Part shown: positions 24,068 to 34,085 of the stretch, in pieces | Position numbering within the stretch: the first letter of the stretch is position 1 | Layout of the letters: every line of letters starts with the position of its first letter | NCBI RefSeq assembly: GCF_900111145.1 | Contig: NZ_FOIR01000005.1 | Span: 124,001-188,000 of the forward strand | Length of the DNA stretch: 64,000 bases | Reading direction: 5' to 3' | Source: Roseivirga pacifica | Lineage (GTDB): Bacteria; Bacteroidota; Bacteroidia; Cytophagales; Cyclobacteriaceae | Position numbers and translations under genes: made by a program | Notes under the pieces: model-generated | Database searches by the model: none | The model's input: the letters and a program-made list of their open reading frames with translations, nothing else | Told to the model about the DNA's origin: nothing

Positions 24068-25401
24068 AGCGCTAGTACTGCACTTTTAAATTTTTCTCCT
24101 CTATCCTCGTAATTCTTAAACAGGTCGAAGCTGGCACATGCCGGTGAGAGTAAAACCACATCACCAGGGGCGGCCATTTCCTTCGCCCATCTTACTGCTT
24201 CAATCAAGTCATCGGTAGACTTTACCTTTGGCACTACCGGCTCAAATGAGGCAATCAGTTTGCTGTTATCAGTCCCTAGACAGATCAAGGCTTTTACCTT
24301 TTCCTGAACCAAGGCTTCAATTATGCTATAGTCATTCCCCTTATCCACGCCACCGGCAATCCACACAAGTGGAGCCGAAAACGCATCGAGGGCGTATTTT
24401 ACAGAATCAAGATTGGTTGCTTTCGAATCGTTGATGTACTCCACATCATTCAATACTCTTACTGGCTCAAGGCGGTGCTCAGCATTCTTAAAGGTCTTCA
24501 ACCCTTTTAGCAAATCTGCTTCGCTAACACCTGCCAAAAGGGCGGCATTTCCCGCAGCCATGGCATTAAGCGCATTGTGTAGTCCCTTGATTGAGATATC
24601 TGCTCTGGGGGCAGATACCTCAAAATCATTAGGGACATAAAACAACCTATCATTTTGTATATGTGTAATCTCAGTGCCGTCTGCGCTGAGCGAAAAGGGA
24701 TACACATTCAAGTCACGAGTGACATTTTGAACGTTCTCCCCGATTTGGGTGTCATCCTGCCAATAGACAGCACAACCGCCCAGGTGTACAAGGTGAAATA
24801 TGCGCATCTTAGATGCGATATATTTTTGAAAGTCATAGTCGTATCGGTCTAGATGGTCTGGCGTGATATTCAACAAGACTCCTATTTCTAAATTCAGTTC
24901 ATGTGTATCATCAAGTTGAAAACTGCTCAACTCCAACACATACCAATCGCGGTTTTCTTCCAAAACCTGACGCGCGAAACTCTTTCCTACATTGCCGCCA
25001 ACGCCTACATTAAAACCCGCCTCTTTCAGCAAGTGATAAGTAAGGAGCGTAGTGGTGGTTTTACCGTTTGTTCCGGTAATACCTATCAGCTTCGCATTTG
25101 TAAACCTTCCGGCAAACTCTATTTCAGAGATAATCTCCTTTTCAGCAGCTCTAAGCTTTTTTATTAAAGGCGCTTTCTCAGGAATCCCCGGGCTTTTAAT
25201 AATCAAATCAGCCGCTAGAATTCGCTCTTCAGAATGTTGACCTTCTTCAAAGTCAATTCCTGCTGCATTCAACTCTGCCTTAATTGGCGCTTTGATTTGA
25301 CCAAAATCTGAAACGAACACATCATACCCCGTGGCTTGCCCTAAAAGGGCTGCCCCAACTCCGCTTTCTCCAGCGCCTAATATGATAAGTGTCGTTTTCA
25401 A
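24064..25401 (-). CDS. murD: UDP-N-acetylmuramoylalanine--D-glutamate ligase
   Basis: 445 residues. N-terminal LGAGESGVGAALLG, ATP loop [19 protein letters not shown] (about 109-127), ELSSFQLD, NITPDHLDRY, and NDSKATNLDS are MurD signatures. Adds D-Glu to UDP-MurNAc-Ala. Separated from mraY by 66 bp that holds a short GC hairpin. Confidence 0.96.
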   Translation of the reverse strand: MKTTLIILGAGESGVGAALLGQATGYDVFVSDFGQIKAPIKAELNAAGIDFEEGQHSEERILAADLIIKSPGIPEKAPLIKKLRAAEKEIISEIEFAGRFTNAKLIGITGTNGKTTTTLLTYHLLKEAGFNVGVGGNVGKSFARQVLEENRDWYVLELSSFQLDDTHELNLEIGVLLNITPDHLDRYDYDFQKYIASKMRIFHLVHLGGCAVYWQDDTQIGENVQNVTRDLNVYPFSLSADGTEITHIQNDRLFYVPNDFEVSAPRADISIKGLHNALNAMAAGNAALLAGVSEADLLKGLKTFKNAEHRLEPVRVLNDVEYINDSKATNLDSVKYALDAFSAPLVWIAGGVDKGNDYSIIEALVQEKVKALICLGTDNSKLIASFEPVVPKVKSTDDLIEAVRWAKEMAAPGDVVLLSPACASFDLFKNYEDRGEKFKSAVLAL

Positions 25402-25431
25402 ATTTCTTTTCTACTTCTTACCCCCTTGTAT

Positions 25432-25449
25432 TCCCCCTAAACAGGGGGA
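25432..25449. other. Short C/G hairpin between mraY and murD
   Basis: TCCCCC-TAAACA-GGGGGA (25432-25449), 6-bp stem. It is the only gap of note inside murE-ftsA. It resembles the C-run/G-run intergenic blocks common in Bacteroidota genomes; no U-tract, so not a convincing terminator. Confidence 0.4.
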
Positions 25450-25467
25450 GAGTTGGGTGTAATATCT

Positions 25468-26682
25468 TTACCTCAACTTCAGCGTTGCTAAAGTCATAAT
25501 TGCCAGCAGGATACCTATGATCCAGAATCGCGTAACGATTTTGGCTTCTGGGATATCCATTTTCTGGTAATGGTGGTGAAGCGGAGACATCTTGAAGATT
25601 CTTCTGCCTTCACCATATTTCTTTTTAGTGTATTTGAAATAGCTCACCTGCATGATTACAGAGAGGTTTTCTATCACGAAGATTCCGCACAAAACGGGAA
25701 TCAATAATTCTTTTCTAAGCACTAGTGCTAACACGGCAATTACACCACCTAATGAAAGGCTACCCGTATCGCCCATAAATACTTGTGCCGGGTAAGAGTT
25801 GTACCATAAGAAACCTACACAGGCTCCAACAAAAGCGGTACAGAAAATCACCAACTCACCAGAGTTTGGAATGAACATTACATTCAGATAGTCAGAGAAA
25901 ATGGCATTACCTGATATGTAGGCAAAAATGGCCAGCGCAAGCCCTATAATGGCCGAAGTTCCCGCTGCCAAACCATCTATACCATCGGTAATATTGGCTC
26001 CGTTTGAAATAGCTGTAACGAAGAAGATCACGATCAACACGTAGATGGCAGCCGTAACCATATCGCTATCCGTTGGGTTGAACTTGCTGTAGTCAAGCTC
26101 ATTGTCCTTGACAAAAGGAATGGTGGTTACCGTTGACTTCTTATCAACATAGTTCGGGCCTTCAGAAACTACTTCTGTTTGCACAGTTTCTGGCTCATTG
26201 AACTCCCTAATCACCACATCTTCATGGAAGAAAAGCGTTAAGCCGATAATCAGACCAACTGAAACCTGACCAACAACTTTAAACTTACCTGCTAAGCCCT
26301 CTTTGTTCTTTCTAAACACCTTGATGTAATCATCCAAAAAGCCGATTCCGCCTAAAATAACCGTGGTTACCAAAAGCAAAATCACATAGATGTTTTCAAG
26401 CTTCGCGAAGAGCAAAGTAGGAATAACAATGGCCGCAATAATGATTAGACCACCCATTGTTGGGGTGCCTTTTTTCTCCATTTGACCCGCCAAGCCCAAG
26501 TCACGAATGGACTCGCCTACTTGCTTCTTTTGCAATAAGTTGATTAGGTTCTTACCGAAGGTAATCGTGATCAACAATGAGATTGCAGCGGCCATAACAG
26601 CCCTGAAGGAGATGTACTGAAACACTCCTGCCCCCATAAGGTCAAATTCACGATCGAAATAATCAAACAAGTAATACAGCAT
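25468..26682 (-). CDS. mraY: Phospho-N-acetylmuramoyl-pentapeptide transferase MraY
   Basis: 404 residues, about 40 more than E. coli MraY. Motifs [36 protein letters not shown] (catalytic Asp region), [12 protein letters not shown] and the MSPLHHHYQ loop are present. The extra length is a hydrophilic insert at about residues 159-200 (after [12 protein letters not shown]). It transfers phospho-MurNAc-pentapeptide to undecaprenyl phosphate. Two bp after murE. Confidence 0.97.
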   Translation of the reverse strand: MLYYLFDYFDREFDLMGAGVFQYISFRAVMAAAISLLITITFGKNLINLLQKKQVGESIRDLGLAGQMEKKGTPTMGGLIIIAAIVIPTLLFAKLENIYVILLLVTTVILGGIGFLDDYIKVFRKNKEGLAGKFKVVGQVSVGLIIGLTLFFHEDVVIREFNEPETVQTEVVSEGPNYVDKKSTVTTIPFVKDNELDYSKFNPTDSDMVTAAIYVLIVIFFVTAISNGANITDGIDGLAAGTSAIIGLALAIFAYISGNAIFSDYLNVMFIPNSGELVIFCTAFVGACVGFLWYNSYPAQVFMGDTGSLSLGGVIAVLALVLRKELLIPVLCGIFVIENLSVIMQVSYFKYTKKKYGEGRRIFKMSPLHHHYQKMDIPEAKIVTRFWIIGILLAIMTLATLKLR

Positions 26683-26684
26683 TC

Positions 26685-28154
26685 CTAGTCTTGACTATGG
26701 ATTAGGTCTAACATTTCTTTTAAAATCAGCTTATCATCAAATGGAAATCGCTCTCCTTTGATCTCCTGGTAGTCTTCGTGGCCTTTGCCTGCTACCAGTA
26801 TTATATCTTTTGGTTCAGCCAGCGAAACAGCGGTTTTAATCGCCTCTCTTCTATCTGCCACCACAAGTGTCTTTCTAAAATTGGCGGGTGTTACCCCAGT
26901 TTGCATATCTGCTATTATGGCATCTGGCTCTTCAAACCTTGGGTTATCGGAGGTAAGCACCACTTTATCACTAAAATCGCAGGCAATTTTTGCCATTACT
27001 GGCCGCTTCTCTTTGTCACGATTTCCACCGCAACCCACCACGGTAATTACCTTTTCGTTGCCCGTTCTAAACTCCTTAATGGTATGAAGCACATTCTCCA
27101 AAGCATCGGGCGTATGCGCATAATCCACCAAAGCCGTAATACCCGATTTTGTCGGTACGATTTCGAAGCGCCCACGAGCCGGATCTACCGCAGAAAGCTC
27201 CTGCAACACATCTGTCTCTTCTTCATCGAGCAAAATGGCAGTACCATAAACCGCCAAAAGGTTGTAGGCATTAAAATCACCGATTAGCTTAAACCAAACG
27301 GTATGACCATCTATATCTAGCTCCAAACCTTGCAGGGTATTGGAAAGGATTTTCGCCTTGTAATCCGCAAATGACTTGAGTGCATATTTATGCTTCCACG
27401 CCTTGGTATTTTGCAGCATGATTGGACCACGCTTATCATCATAATTCACCAAAGCGAAAGCGCCAGCCGGAAGGTTATCGAACAACAGCTTTTTAGCCCT
27501 TATGTACTCGTCAAAGGTCTTATGGTAATCCAAATGCTCATGCGAAAGGTTGGTAAATACCGCCCCTTTGAACTTTAGCCCTGCAATTCGTCTTTGAACA
27601 ATGGCATGAGAGCTTGCCTCCATAAAGCAATGGGTACAACCCTTCGACACCATTTGAGCCAACAGCTCATTAATAGTAATGGCATCGGGTGTAGTATGCG
27701 TAGCTTTGAGCACCTCATCGTTGATCTTGTTCTCTACGGTGGAGAGCATGCCCGTATTATAGCCCAAGCCTCTAAAAAGCTGATAAAGCAAGGTTACGCA
27801 TGTGGTTTTTCCGTTAGTACCGGTTATAGCCACCAAGTGCAATTTTTCCGAAGGGTTGCCAAAGAAGTTGGCCGACATAATACCAAGTGCCTCTTCCGAA
27901 TCCTTTACCTGAACATAAGTCACGGACTCATTCAAGTTTTCGGGAAGGTGCTCACAAATAATAGCTACAGCACCAGCCTCAATGGCCTTTTCAATGTACT
28001 CATGCCCATCTACCTGTGTTCCTTTAATGGCCACAAAAGCAGTACCGTCAGCTACTTTTCTTGAATCGAAAGCAAGCTGCGCCACCGCTGTTTCCATATT
28101 GCCAGAAACTGACTGAAGCGATACTTTATATAATATGTCTTTCAGTTGCGCCAT
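26685..28154 (-). CDS. murE: UDP-MurNAc-tripeptide synthetase MurE (meso-DAP type)
   Basis: 489 residues. ATP loop [17 protein letters not shown] (about 111-127), [11 protein letters not shown], and the DNPR motif in [13 protein letters not shown] (about 406-418), which marks meso-diaminopimelate-adding enzymes rather than lysine-adding ones. So the organism's peptidoglycan is predicted to contain meso-DAP. Start overlaps the ftsI stop by one base. Confidence 0.97.
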   Translation of the reverse strand: MAQLKDILYKVSLQSVSGNMETAVAQLAFDSRKVADGTAFVAIKGTQVDGHEYIEKAIEAGAVAIICEHLPENLNESVTYVQVKDSEEALGIMSANFFGNPSEKLHLVAITGTNGKTTCVTLLYQLFRGLGYNTGMLSTVENKINDEVLKATHTTPDAITINELLAQMVSKGCTHCFMEASSHAIVQRRIAGLKFKGAVFTNLSHEHLDYHKTFDEYIRAKKLLFDNLPAGAFALVNYDDKRGPIMLQNTKAWKHKYALKSFADYKAKILSNTLQGLELDIDGHTVWFKLIGDFNAYNLLAVYGTAILLDEEETDVLQELSAVDPARGRFEIVPTKSGITALVDYAHTPDALENVLHTIKEFRTGNEKVITVVGCGGNRDKEKRPVMAKIACDFSDKVVLTSDNPRFEEPDAIIADMQTGVTPANFRKTLVVADRREAIKTAVSLAEPKDIILVAGKGHEDYQEIKGERFPFDDKLILKEMLDLIHSQD

Positions 28155-30247
28155 TAACCTAAATCGAGGCTTATCGTTTGTCCTTTACTTATTCTTACAC
28201 CAGGTCTGAGTGATTGATTTTGCACCCTACCAGAGCCTGAGATATTTACTTTTAATCCGCTGTTTTCTAATAAATAAACAGCATCACGTACCGTCATCCC
28301 CTGTACGTTTGGCACTAGCTCATTCGAGCCGTAATTCTTTTTCCAGATAATGGCATTATTATCTACTTGCGAACGCACCCAATCCACATCTTCATCTCCC
28401 AAATGGTTTGAAATACCCAACTCATTGCAGAGCTTATTCAGCTCATCGAATTTGCCCGCGCGAATCACAGGGAACGTCCCTTCATTCGCCAACAAATCGG
28501 CTTGAAATGAATCATGGATAGCTAAGTTTTGCGAATAAATCATGTCCGCAATTTCTTTAAACACAGGAGCCGAAACGTCACCTCCGTAACGGTTCCAGCC
28601 ATCAGGATCATCAATCACTACAATGCATGAATACAATGGCTCATCGGCAGGAAAATACCCAGCAAACGAAGCATAGTAATGCTGCGTTCTATACCTACCA
28701 TCAATTAACTTCTGTGCAGTACCTGTTTTACCAGCAATTTTGAAGTATTCATTCTTTACGTTTTTCGCAGTTCCGCGCTCTACAACCCCTTCAAGCATTA
28801 AACGCAATTTCTCAAGCGTTTCGTCCGAGGCGATTTGCTTATTCAGCACCTTGGCCTCAAAAGTTTTAACCGGCTGATTCGCCTTATTAATGCTCTTGAC
28901 TAAAATCGGTTGAATCATTCGGCCATCATTAGCCACCGCATTGTATAGCGCCAAAGTTTGTAAAGGCGTAACCGAAGTTTCATAACCCACCGACATCCAT
29001 GGCAGAGTTGTTCCAGACCAAGACTCATCGTCAGTATCTTTAATATATGGCACCCCTTCGCCCATTAACTGGAAATCGAGTGGCTGACCATAGCCCGTCT
29101 TCTTAATGATATCTACAAACTCTTGAGGATTCTCTCCAAAATGCTCGGTCACCAACTTGGCGATCCCCACATTGGATGACTTTTCGAAAACCTCTTGCAC
29201 GGTAATTTTACCATAGCCTCCACGCTTAACATCTGTAAGCGTTCTGTTATAGAAATCAATACTACCTTCACCCGTATCAACGGTATCCGAAAGATCAACT
29301 TTGCCAGCCTCCAACAGCGCTAACATTGAAGCTAACTTGAAAGTAGACCCCGGGTCGTTAGTTCCCTGTACCGCGTAATTGTAAGATTCAGCATAACGAC
29401 CGCTGGCAGTTTTTTGCAGGTTAGAAATCGCTTTGATCTCGCCTGTTTTTACCTCCATTAACACTACCGTTCCATAGGCAGCCTCATAACGCATTAAAGC
29501 CCTCAGCAAAGCATTTTGGGCAACATCTTGAAGGTTAACATCTATGGTTGTATGTATATCGTACCCATCTTCTGGCCGCACATCGGACGAAGCATTCACC
29601 GGTTTCCAATTACCTCCTGCTACTTTCTGAAAGAGGCCTTCACCATCTCGACCTGCCAGGTAGTCATTAAAACTCCATTCAATCCCAACACCAAAGTCAT
29701 CCTTTACATAACCAATTGTTCTTTGACCGAGTGTTCTAAATGGTCTGTGTCTTTCGTCTACTTTATGAAAAATGACCCCACCTTGCATTTGGCCTTTCCT
29801 GAAAATCGGCCAGGTATTCATCATTTGTTTTTGCTGATAGTTCACTAAGTCACGGTTAATAACCATGTAGCGACTGCGAGACTGCCGAGCCTCCGAGATC
29901 TTCTTCTTATAATAATCAGAAGAATGATCTCGGAAAAAATTCGACAATAGGTGTGAAAGGGAGTCTATTTTAGACGTAAATGTTTCATCATCTACCAAAG
30001 AAGGATCGAACGCCAATCGATAAAAAGGCAGCGAAGTAGCCAGCAAATCGTTATTTGCCGAGTAAATACTTCCTCTGGTAGCTTTAATTTTTTTATAATC
30101 AAGGCTGTACTCCTCAGCCTTTTGCCTCCATTTATCGCCTTCAATCATTTGGACATGCACCAAACGATAAACCACAGCCAAAACAAAGACTACGGTTAAC
30201 AAAAAGGCAATACGCACCCGAAGCAGTATGGACCTCTTAATATTCAT
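28154..30247 (-). CDS. ftsI: Penicillin-binding protein, FtsI-type transpeptidase with PASTA domain
   Basis: 697 residues: one N-terminal TM (VRIAFLLTVVFVLAVVYRLVHV), a PBP dimer domain, the transpeptidase with SxxK in PGSTFKLAS, SSN in EKSSNVGIAKL, and KTGTAQ, then one C-terminal PASTA domain (VPNVQGMTVRDAVYLLEN...). It crosslinks septal peptidoglycan with FtsW. Overlaps ftsL by 11 bp. Confidence 0.96.
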   Translation of the reverse strand: MNIKRSILLRVRIAFLLTVVFVLAVVYRLVHVQMIEGDKWRQKAEEYSLDYKKIKATRGSIYSANNDLLATSLPFYRLAFDPSLVDDETFTSKIDSLSHLLSNFFRDHSSDYYKKKISEARQSRSRYMVINRDLVNYQQKQMMNTWPIFRKGQMQGGVIFHKVDERHRPFRTLGQRTIGYVKDDFGVGIEWSFNDYLAGRDGEGLFQKVAGGNWKPVNASSDVRPEDGYDIHTTIDVNLQDVAQNALLRALMRYEAAYGTVVLMEVKTGEIKAISNLQKTASGRYAESYNYAVQGTNDPGSTFKLASMLALLEAGKVDLSDTVDTGEGSIDFYNRTLTDVKRGGYGKITVQEVFEKSSNVGIAKLVTEHFGENPQEFVDIIKKTGYGQPLDFQLMGEGVPYIKDTDDESWSGTTLPWMSVGYETSVTPLQTLALYNAVANDGRMIQPILVKSINKANQPVKTFEAKVLNKQIASDETLEKLRLMLEGVVERGTAKNVKNEYFKIAGKTGTAQKLIDGRYRTQHYYASFAGYFPADEPLYSCIVVIDDPDGWNRYGGDVSAPVFKEIADMIYSQNLAIHDSFQADLLANEGTFPVIRAGKFDELNKLCNELGISNHLGDEDVDWVRSQVDNNAIIWKKNYGSNELVPNVQGMTVRDAVYLLENSGLKVNISGSGRVQNQSLRPGVRISKGQTISLDLG

Positions 30248-30611
30248 CGCTATCTACAATGATTTTAATTGGCGGCTCCTTACTTTCTTCTAATCCGAGC
30301 TGCTGCACTCTACGCGCAACCTCAGACTGCTTACTACTGAACATGTAGTCTGCTTCCAGCGTGGTAACATCAGCACGCAAATCTTCCACCTCATCTTCCA
30401 GGCGGTCAATTTCGCGCGTAGTGCGTTCTGCGTAGTGGCTATTCCACACATAACACACACCCAACAGCACAGCAAAAAGCACTTTTGGCAAGTACTTAAC
30501 AGGAAAGCCCGTCTCCAGCTCAGTCAATTTGAGCTTGGTAGACAGAAACCCAAAGAACCCTCTTTCAGGAGCGCCTTCCGATTGCTTCGCCTTGAATCTA
30601 TTTGCTGCCAT
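30237..30611 (-). CDS. ftsL: FtsL-like divisome membrane protein
   Basis: 124 residues: a basic N-terminus, one TM (VLFAVLLGVCYVWNSHYA), then a coiled coil (TTREIDRLEDEVEDLRADVTTLEADYMFSSKQSEVARRVQQLGL). Size, topology and position between rsmH and ftsI identify the FtsL/DivIC-type protein, although sequence conservation in this family is low. Single base between its start and the rsmH stop. Confidence 0.85.
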   Translation of the reverse strand: MAANRFKAKQSEGAPERGFFGFLSTKLKLTELETGFPVKYLPKVLFAVLLGVCYVWNSHYAERTTREIDRLEDEVEDLRADVTTLEADYMFSSKQSEVARRVQQLGLEESKEPPIKIIVDSDEY

Positions 30612-30612
30612 A

Positions 30613-31521
30613 TTACAATCGAACAGCTACGCGAAGTTTCGCACTTCTCGATCGGCTGTTTCTAGTTAGTTCTTGTTGATCAGCCACTATGGGCTTTCTA
30701 TTCACTGCCTTAAAAGGCTTTAATTCGTTTCCAAAAAAATCTTTCTCCACTTCGCCAAACACCTTCCCTTTGTTGATGAAATTCTTCACCATGCGGTCTT
30801 CTAGCGAATGGTAACTTTCAATCACCAAACGACCACCCGGTTTTATCACCTCGGCCGACTGCTCCAAAAAGTCTTCCAGCGCACCCATCTCATCATTCAC
30901 CTCAATTCGAATAGCCTGAAAAACCTGTGCGAAATATTTATTCTCGCGATTTCTAGGAGCATAGCCCTTTAGCACCTCCATCAACTCTCCGGTAGTACTT
31001 ATGGCACCACCAAAGCGCTGCGACACTATGGCCGAAGCGAGGGTTTTGGCATTCTTTATTTCGCCATACATTCCCAGAATTTTATGAAGCTGCTCTTCGG
31101 AATACTCGTTAACCACGTTTTTAGCGGTCAACTTTGCATTTTTATCCATTCGCATATCGAGCTCAGCATCTCCACGAATGGAAAAACCACGCTCCACAGC
31201 ATCAATCTGATAAGATGAGATTCCGAGATCACCCAAAATTCCATCTACCTGCTTAACACCATGTAACTTCAAGTAGCGTTTTAAATGCCTAAAGTTGGCT
31301 TGAACAAATGTGAAAGAACGATTTTCAATAGCTAAAGCATTTTGCTTGGCATCAACATCTTGATCGAACCCAAACAAGCGACCATTGTCGCCCAAGTGCT
31401 TCAGTATTTCTTTTGAATGCCCACCTCCACCAAAGGTCACATCCACATAAATCCCATCAGGTTTAATCGCCAGCCCTCCAACACACTCTTGAAGCATTAC
31501 CGGCACATGATAATCAGACAT
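30613..31521 (-). CDS. rsmH: 16S rRNA (cytosine1402-N4)-methyltransferase
   Basis: 302 residues from ATG 31521 (MSDYHVPVMLQECV). SAM motif VDVTFGGGGHSKEIL, FDQDVDAK, GILGDLGISSYQID, RGFSIRGDAELDMRMD and FQAIRIEVNDEMGALE are RsmH signatures. It methylates C1402 of 16S rRNA. A longer reading from 31578 would overlap mraZ by 53 bp and add a non-conserved leader, so it is rejected; the true start is 4 bp after the mraZ stop. Confidence 0.96.
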   Translation of the reverse strand: MSDYHVPVMLQECVGGLAIKPDGIYVDVTFGGGGHSKEILKHLGDNGRLFGFDQDVDAKQNALAIENRSFTFVQANFRHLKRYLKLHGVKQVDGILGDLGISSYQIDAVERGFSIRGDAELDMRMDKNAKLTAKNVVNEYSEEQLHKILGMYGEIKNAKTLASAIVSQRFGGAISTTGELMEVLKGYAPRNRENKYFAQVFQAIRIEVNDEMGALEDFLEQSAEVIKPGGRLVIESYHSLEDRMVKNFINKGKVFGEVEKDFFGNELKPFKAVNRKPIVADQQELTRNSRSRSAKLRVAVRL

Positions 31522-31525
31522 CTTG

Positions 31526-31972
31526 TTAGTCTTCAGCCAAATATTTCTCGGCCAATTTTGAGTACTCTGAGACATCATTTATAAGGTTCTCCTCATACAT
31601 CTCAGGATTCCAAATCTCCACGCGGTTACCCAACCCCACAACAACAACTTCCTTTTCCAAATTGGCGAAGTCCATCATTCGTTTTGGTATGTTGATCCGC
31701 CCCGAACCATCCAGCTCCATCTCTACATTCCCTCTAAAGAAACTCCTCTGGAACCTTCGGTAATCCTCATTGAATTCACTCAAAGACCGAACACGATTAA
31801 TAATCTTTTTATACTCGAGCATAGGATAGAGCACCAAACAAGGTTCGAACCCCCTCCTGAGAACAAGCTCATTAGCAGACACTTCAGGCAACGCACCCTT
31901 TACCTTTGCAGGCAAAGCCAAGCGCCCCTTAGCATCGAGCTTACAATCATATTCCCCAGTAAAAAAAGCCAT
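31526..31972 (-). CDS. mraZ: Transcriptional regulator MraZ
   Basis: 148 residues with two SpoVT/AbrB-like halves: EYDCKLDAKGRLALPAKVKGAL near the start and VEMELDGSGRINIPKRMMDFANLEKEVVVVGLGNRVEIWNPE in the second half. MraZ binds spaced repeats in its own promoter and regulates the dcw cluster; suitable repeats are at 32003-32042. First gene of the cluster. Confidence 0.96.
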   Translation of the reverse strand: MAFFTGEYDCKLDAKGRLALPAKVKGALPEVSANELVLRRGFEPCLVLYPMLEYKKIINRVRSLSEFNEDYRRFQRSFFRGNVEMELDGSGRINIPKRMMDFANLEKEVVVVGLGNRVEIWNPEMYEENLINDVSEYSKLAEKYLAED

Positions 31973-31990
31973 TACACACCTGAACTAATA

Positions 31991-31998
31991 CAAAGTTA
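31991..31998 (-). promoter_or_regulatory. -7 box of mraZ / dcw promoter
   Basis: TAACTTTG on the minus strand matches TAnnTTTG and lies 18 bp before the mraZ ATG, just downstream of the 10-bp-spaced repeats. Confidence 0.65.
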
Positions 31999-32002
31999 GA
32001 AA

Positions 32003-32042
32003 AGTACTCCACATATCCCCACTTTTTTCTACTTTTTCCCAC
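32003..32042 (-). promoter_or_regulatory. MraZ-box repeats upstream of mraZ
   Basis: On the minus strand four units begin at 32042 (GTGGGAAAAA), 32032 (GTAGAAAAAA), 32022 (GTGGGGATAT) and 32012 (GTGGAGTACT), exactly 10 bp apart. In E. coli and Mycoplasma MraZ binds direct TGGGN repeats at this 10-bp spacing upstream of mraZ. Unit 2 is degenerate. The array ends 4 bp upstream of the -7 box, well placed for autoregulation. Confidence 0.8.
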
Positions 32043-32336
32043 TTTTTCAGAAAAGTAGCTTTTTTAAGCCTTAAAAACAAGTATACCAGATAATTAAAGC
32101 AGAAAACCATAGCCACAACTAAAAATCATTTCTCATTGAAAAACAGATAGTTACACTCATAAAAAAGAAAACGAATTATTTAAGGGAAGAAAAATGGACT
32201 AAAGTGGCAAACGGTGGGACAGTTTTCCGGCCTTAAGAAACGATGTGTTAAAAAAGACCAATAAACTACTTGCCATTAGACCAAATTTTGTCAATTAGGG
32301 TGTTTATTCTTTAGATTTACCAACATGATTGTATGG

Positions 32337-32891
32337 ATGAAAAAGCACCAATTAATTGGGCTGTTAGTACTGGTTATTTTTGGGTGTAGCAAAGTGGATG
32401 AACCAAAAGAAAAGAGCCAAATGCTACTTTTTATTGTGGACTACAAAACCGAAGAACTACAAGCAGGCGCAACACTTGAGTTTGAAAAGATAAGCATTGA
32501 CTATTCCAACATTCCGATAGACATAGACACTGACCCCGCAGAAAATGATTTAGACGGATCTGTTTCATTGTACTATGACCCAACCCAAGAAAAGATCTTT
32601 GAAGGCATTTTAAACACTGACGGAAGACCTCAAGTACTTCACCCACCTGTTATTGCACCCAGCGATTTTTATGAAATTGAAAATTCTTTAAGCTTTCCAA
32701 CATACACCAGTTTGCAAGATATTGACGGACCTTATTCTGAAGATTTTGACGGCACATGGAACGCCATTAACAACCTGGGAATCACGGAGATTTTCATTAA
32801 TAACGAAGCATTCATCGGACGCTTTTTGTACAAGCCTTCTGAAAGCGTATCGGACAACTGGAAATGGATTATTTTATTGTACCGTCAATAA
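32337..32891 (+). CDS. Small lipoprotein of unknown function
   Basis: 184 residues from ATG 32337 (MKKHQLIGLLVLVIFGCSK), with lipobox VIFGC at Cys17; an in-frame ATG at 32325 would add four residues. The mature part is acidic with alternating beta-like segments (MLLFIVDYKTEELQAGATLEFEKISIDYSN; NWKWIILLYRQ at the end). I do not recognise a family. Monocistronic, ended by a hairpin at 33027-33054; divergent from mraZ. Confidence 0.75.
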   Translation: MKKHQLIGLLVLVIFGCSKVDEPKEKSQMLLFIVDYKTEELQAGATLEFEKISIDYSNIPIDIDTDPAENDLDGSVSLYYDPTQEKIFEGILNTDGRPQVLHPPVIAPSDFYEIENSLSFPTYTSLQDIDGPYSEDFDGTWNAINNLGITEIFINNEAFIGRFLYKPSESVSDNWKWIILLYRQ

Positions 32892-33026
32892 AAAAAGCAA
32901 TACCGCAATAGGGGTAAATTTATCAGTGGTTGTTTCTATTGCACGAGGGTTTATGTTTCGACAATGAGTAATGTGGACACATAAAGTCTCGAAATTACAT
33001 ACTAATAAACTACTAACTAACTGAAG

Positions 33027-33054
33027 TGCCTGTTCTGACCGAACGGGCATTTTA
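33027..33054 (+). terminator. Terminator of small lipoprotein gene
   Basis: TGCCTGTTC-TGACC-GAACGGGCA (one G-T pair) followed by TTTTAC. It lies about 135 bp after the lipoprotein stop and overlaps the end of the convergent prenyl synthetase gene. Confidence 0.7.
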
Positions 33055-34026
33055 CTTTGTACGCTCTATCGTAAACCTTACCAGCTCACCAAGAGACTTT
33101 TTGTAGGCCGAATCAGGGAAATTATCAAGAATAGATAGCGCCTTTTCAAAATAGTCATTCATCACTTTCTTGGCGTATTCAATTCCTCCAGCACCTTTCA
33201 CAAAAGCAATCACTTCCTTTACCTTCTCAGCATCGTCACTATTGCGCTTTATGGTTCGAAGTATCCTTCTTTTATCAGAAGATGAGGCATTAGAAAGGGC
33301 ATGAATTAACGGAAGCGTCATTTTCTTTTCCTTAATATCGATACCCAGCGGCTTTCCAATTTGGTCTTCACCATAATCGAAAAGATCATCCTTAATCTGA
33401 AATGCCATCCCCACATTAAGGCCAAACTCCTTCATTTGTGCAATCGACTCTTCCGGAGCACCGCTCGATGCAGCACCTGCAGCACAGCAAGAAGCTATTA
33501 AAGAAGCCGTTTTCTGGCGAATAACATCGTAATAAACCTCTTCAGTAATATCCAGGTTTCTAGCTTTTGCCATTTGAAGCAACTCCCCTTCACTCATTTC
33601 GCGAACGGCCTGAGAAATGATTTTCAACAAATCGAAATCCTCATTATCCACCGAAAGCAAAAGCCCTCTCGACAGCAGGTAATCACCAACCAAAACGGCT
33701 ATCTTATTCTTCCACAGAGCATTTACTGAAAAGAATCCGCGCCTGTAATTGGAATCATCCACCACATCGTCATGCACCAGCGATGCCGTATGCAGCAGCT
33801 CTATCAACGAAGCCCCCCGATAAGTCCTCTCTGTAATCTCTCCAGTAGTACCGGCAGTTAAAAAAACGAACAGTGGACGCATCTGCTTCCCTTTCCGCTT
33901 TACAATAAAACTCATGATTTGGTCTACCAAATAGACCTTGCTCTTCATAAAAGACCTGAATTTCTTCTCGAAATCGGCCATTTCTGAGGATACTGGGGCT
34001 TGTATTTCTTTTAGTTGAAGAGCCAT
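33052..34026 (-). CDS. Polyprenyl (trans-isoprenyl) diphosphate synthase
   Basis: 324 residues of the all-alpha trans-prenyltransferase family. First Asp-rich motif LVHDDVVDDSNYRRG (about 87-101), second FQIKDDLFDYGED (about 212-224) and GKQMRP near the start. It condenses isopentenyl diphosphate units, probably for the quinone side chain (IspB/HepT type). Chain length cannot be read safely. Divergent from the hydrolase gene with a 59-bp gap. Confidence 0.95.
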   Translation of the reverse strand: MALQLKEIQAPVSSEMADFEKKFRSFMKSKVYLVDQIMSFIVKRKGKQMRPLFVFLTAGTTGEITERTYRGASLIELLHTASLVHDDVVDDSNYRRGFFSVNALWKNKIAVLVGDYLLSRGLLLSVDNEDFDLLKIISQAVREMSEGELLQMAKARNLDITEEVYYDVIRQKTASLIASCCAAGAASSGAPEESIAQMKEFGLNVGMAFQIKDDLFDYGEDQIGKPLGIDIKEKKMTLPLIHALSNASSSDKRRILRTIKRNSDDAEKVKEVIAFVKGAGGIEYAKKVMNDYFEKALSILDNFPDSAYKKSLGELVRFTIERTK

Positions 34027-34085
34027 TAGATTTGAGTGGTCAAAAATAATAGGTAAACTAGCAACCGCAAGCTAGTTGCTCAAAT

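Larger units (their letters stand above)
31973..32324. other. Divergent promoter region between mraZ and small lipoprotein gene
   Basis: 352 bp without a gene. It holds the mraZ -7 box and MraZ-type repeats, described separately. The middle (32050-32230) is A-rich without a recognised motif; TTAGATTTAC just before 32325 is a weak -7 candidate for the lipoprotein. Confidence 0.6.

Noticed and set aside
31522-31578. Longer rsmH N-terminus
   Set aside because: Overlaps mraZ and lacks conserved residues; MSDYHVPVML is the family start.
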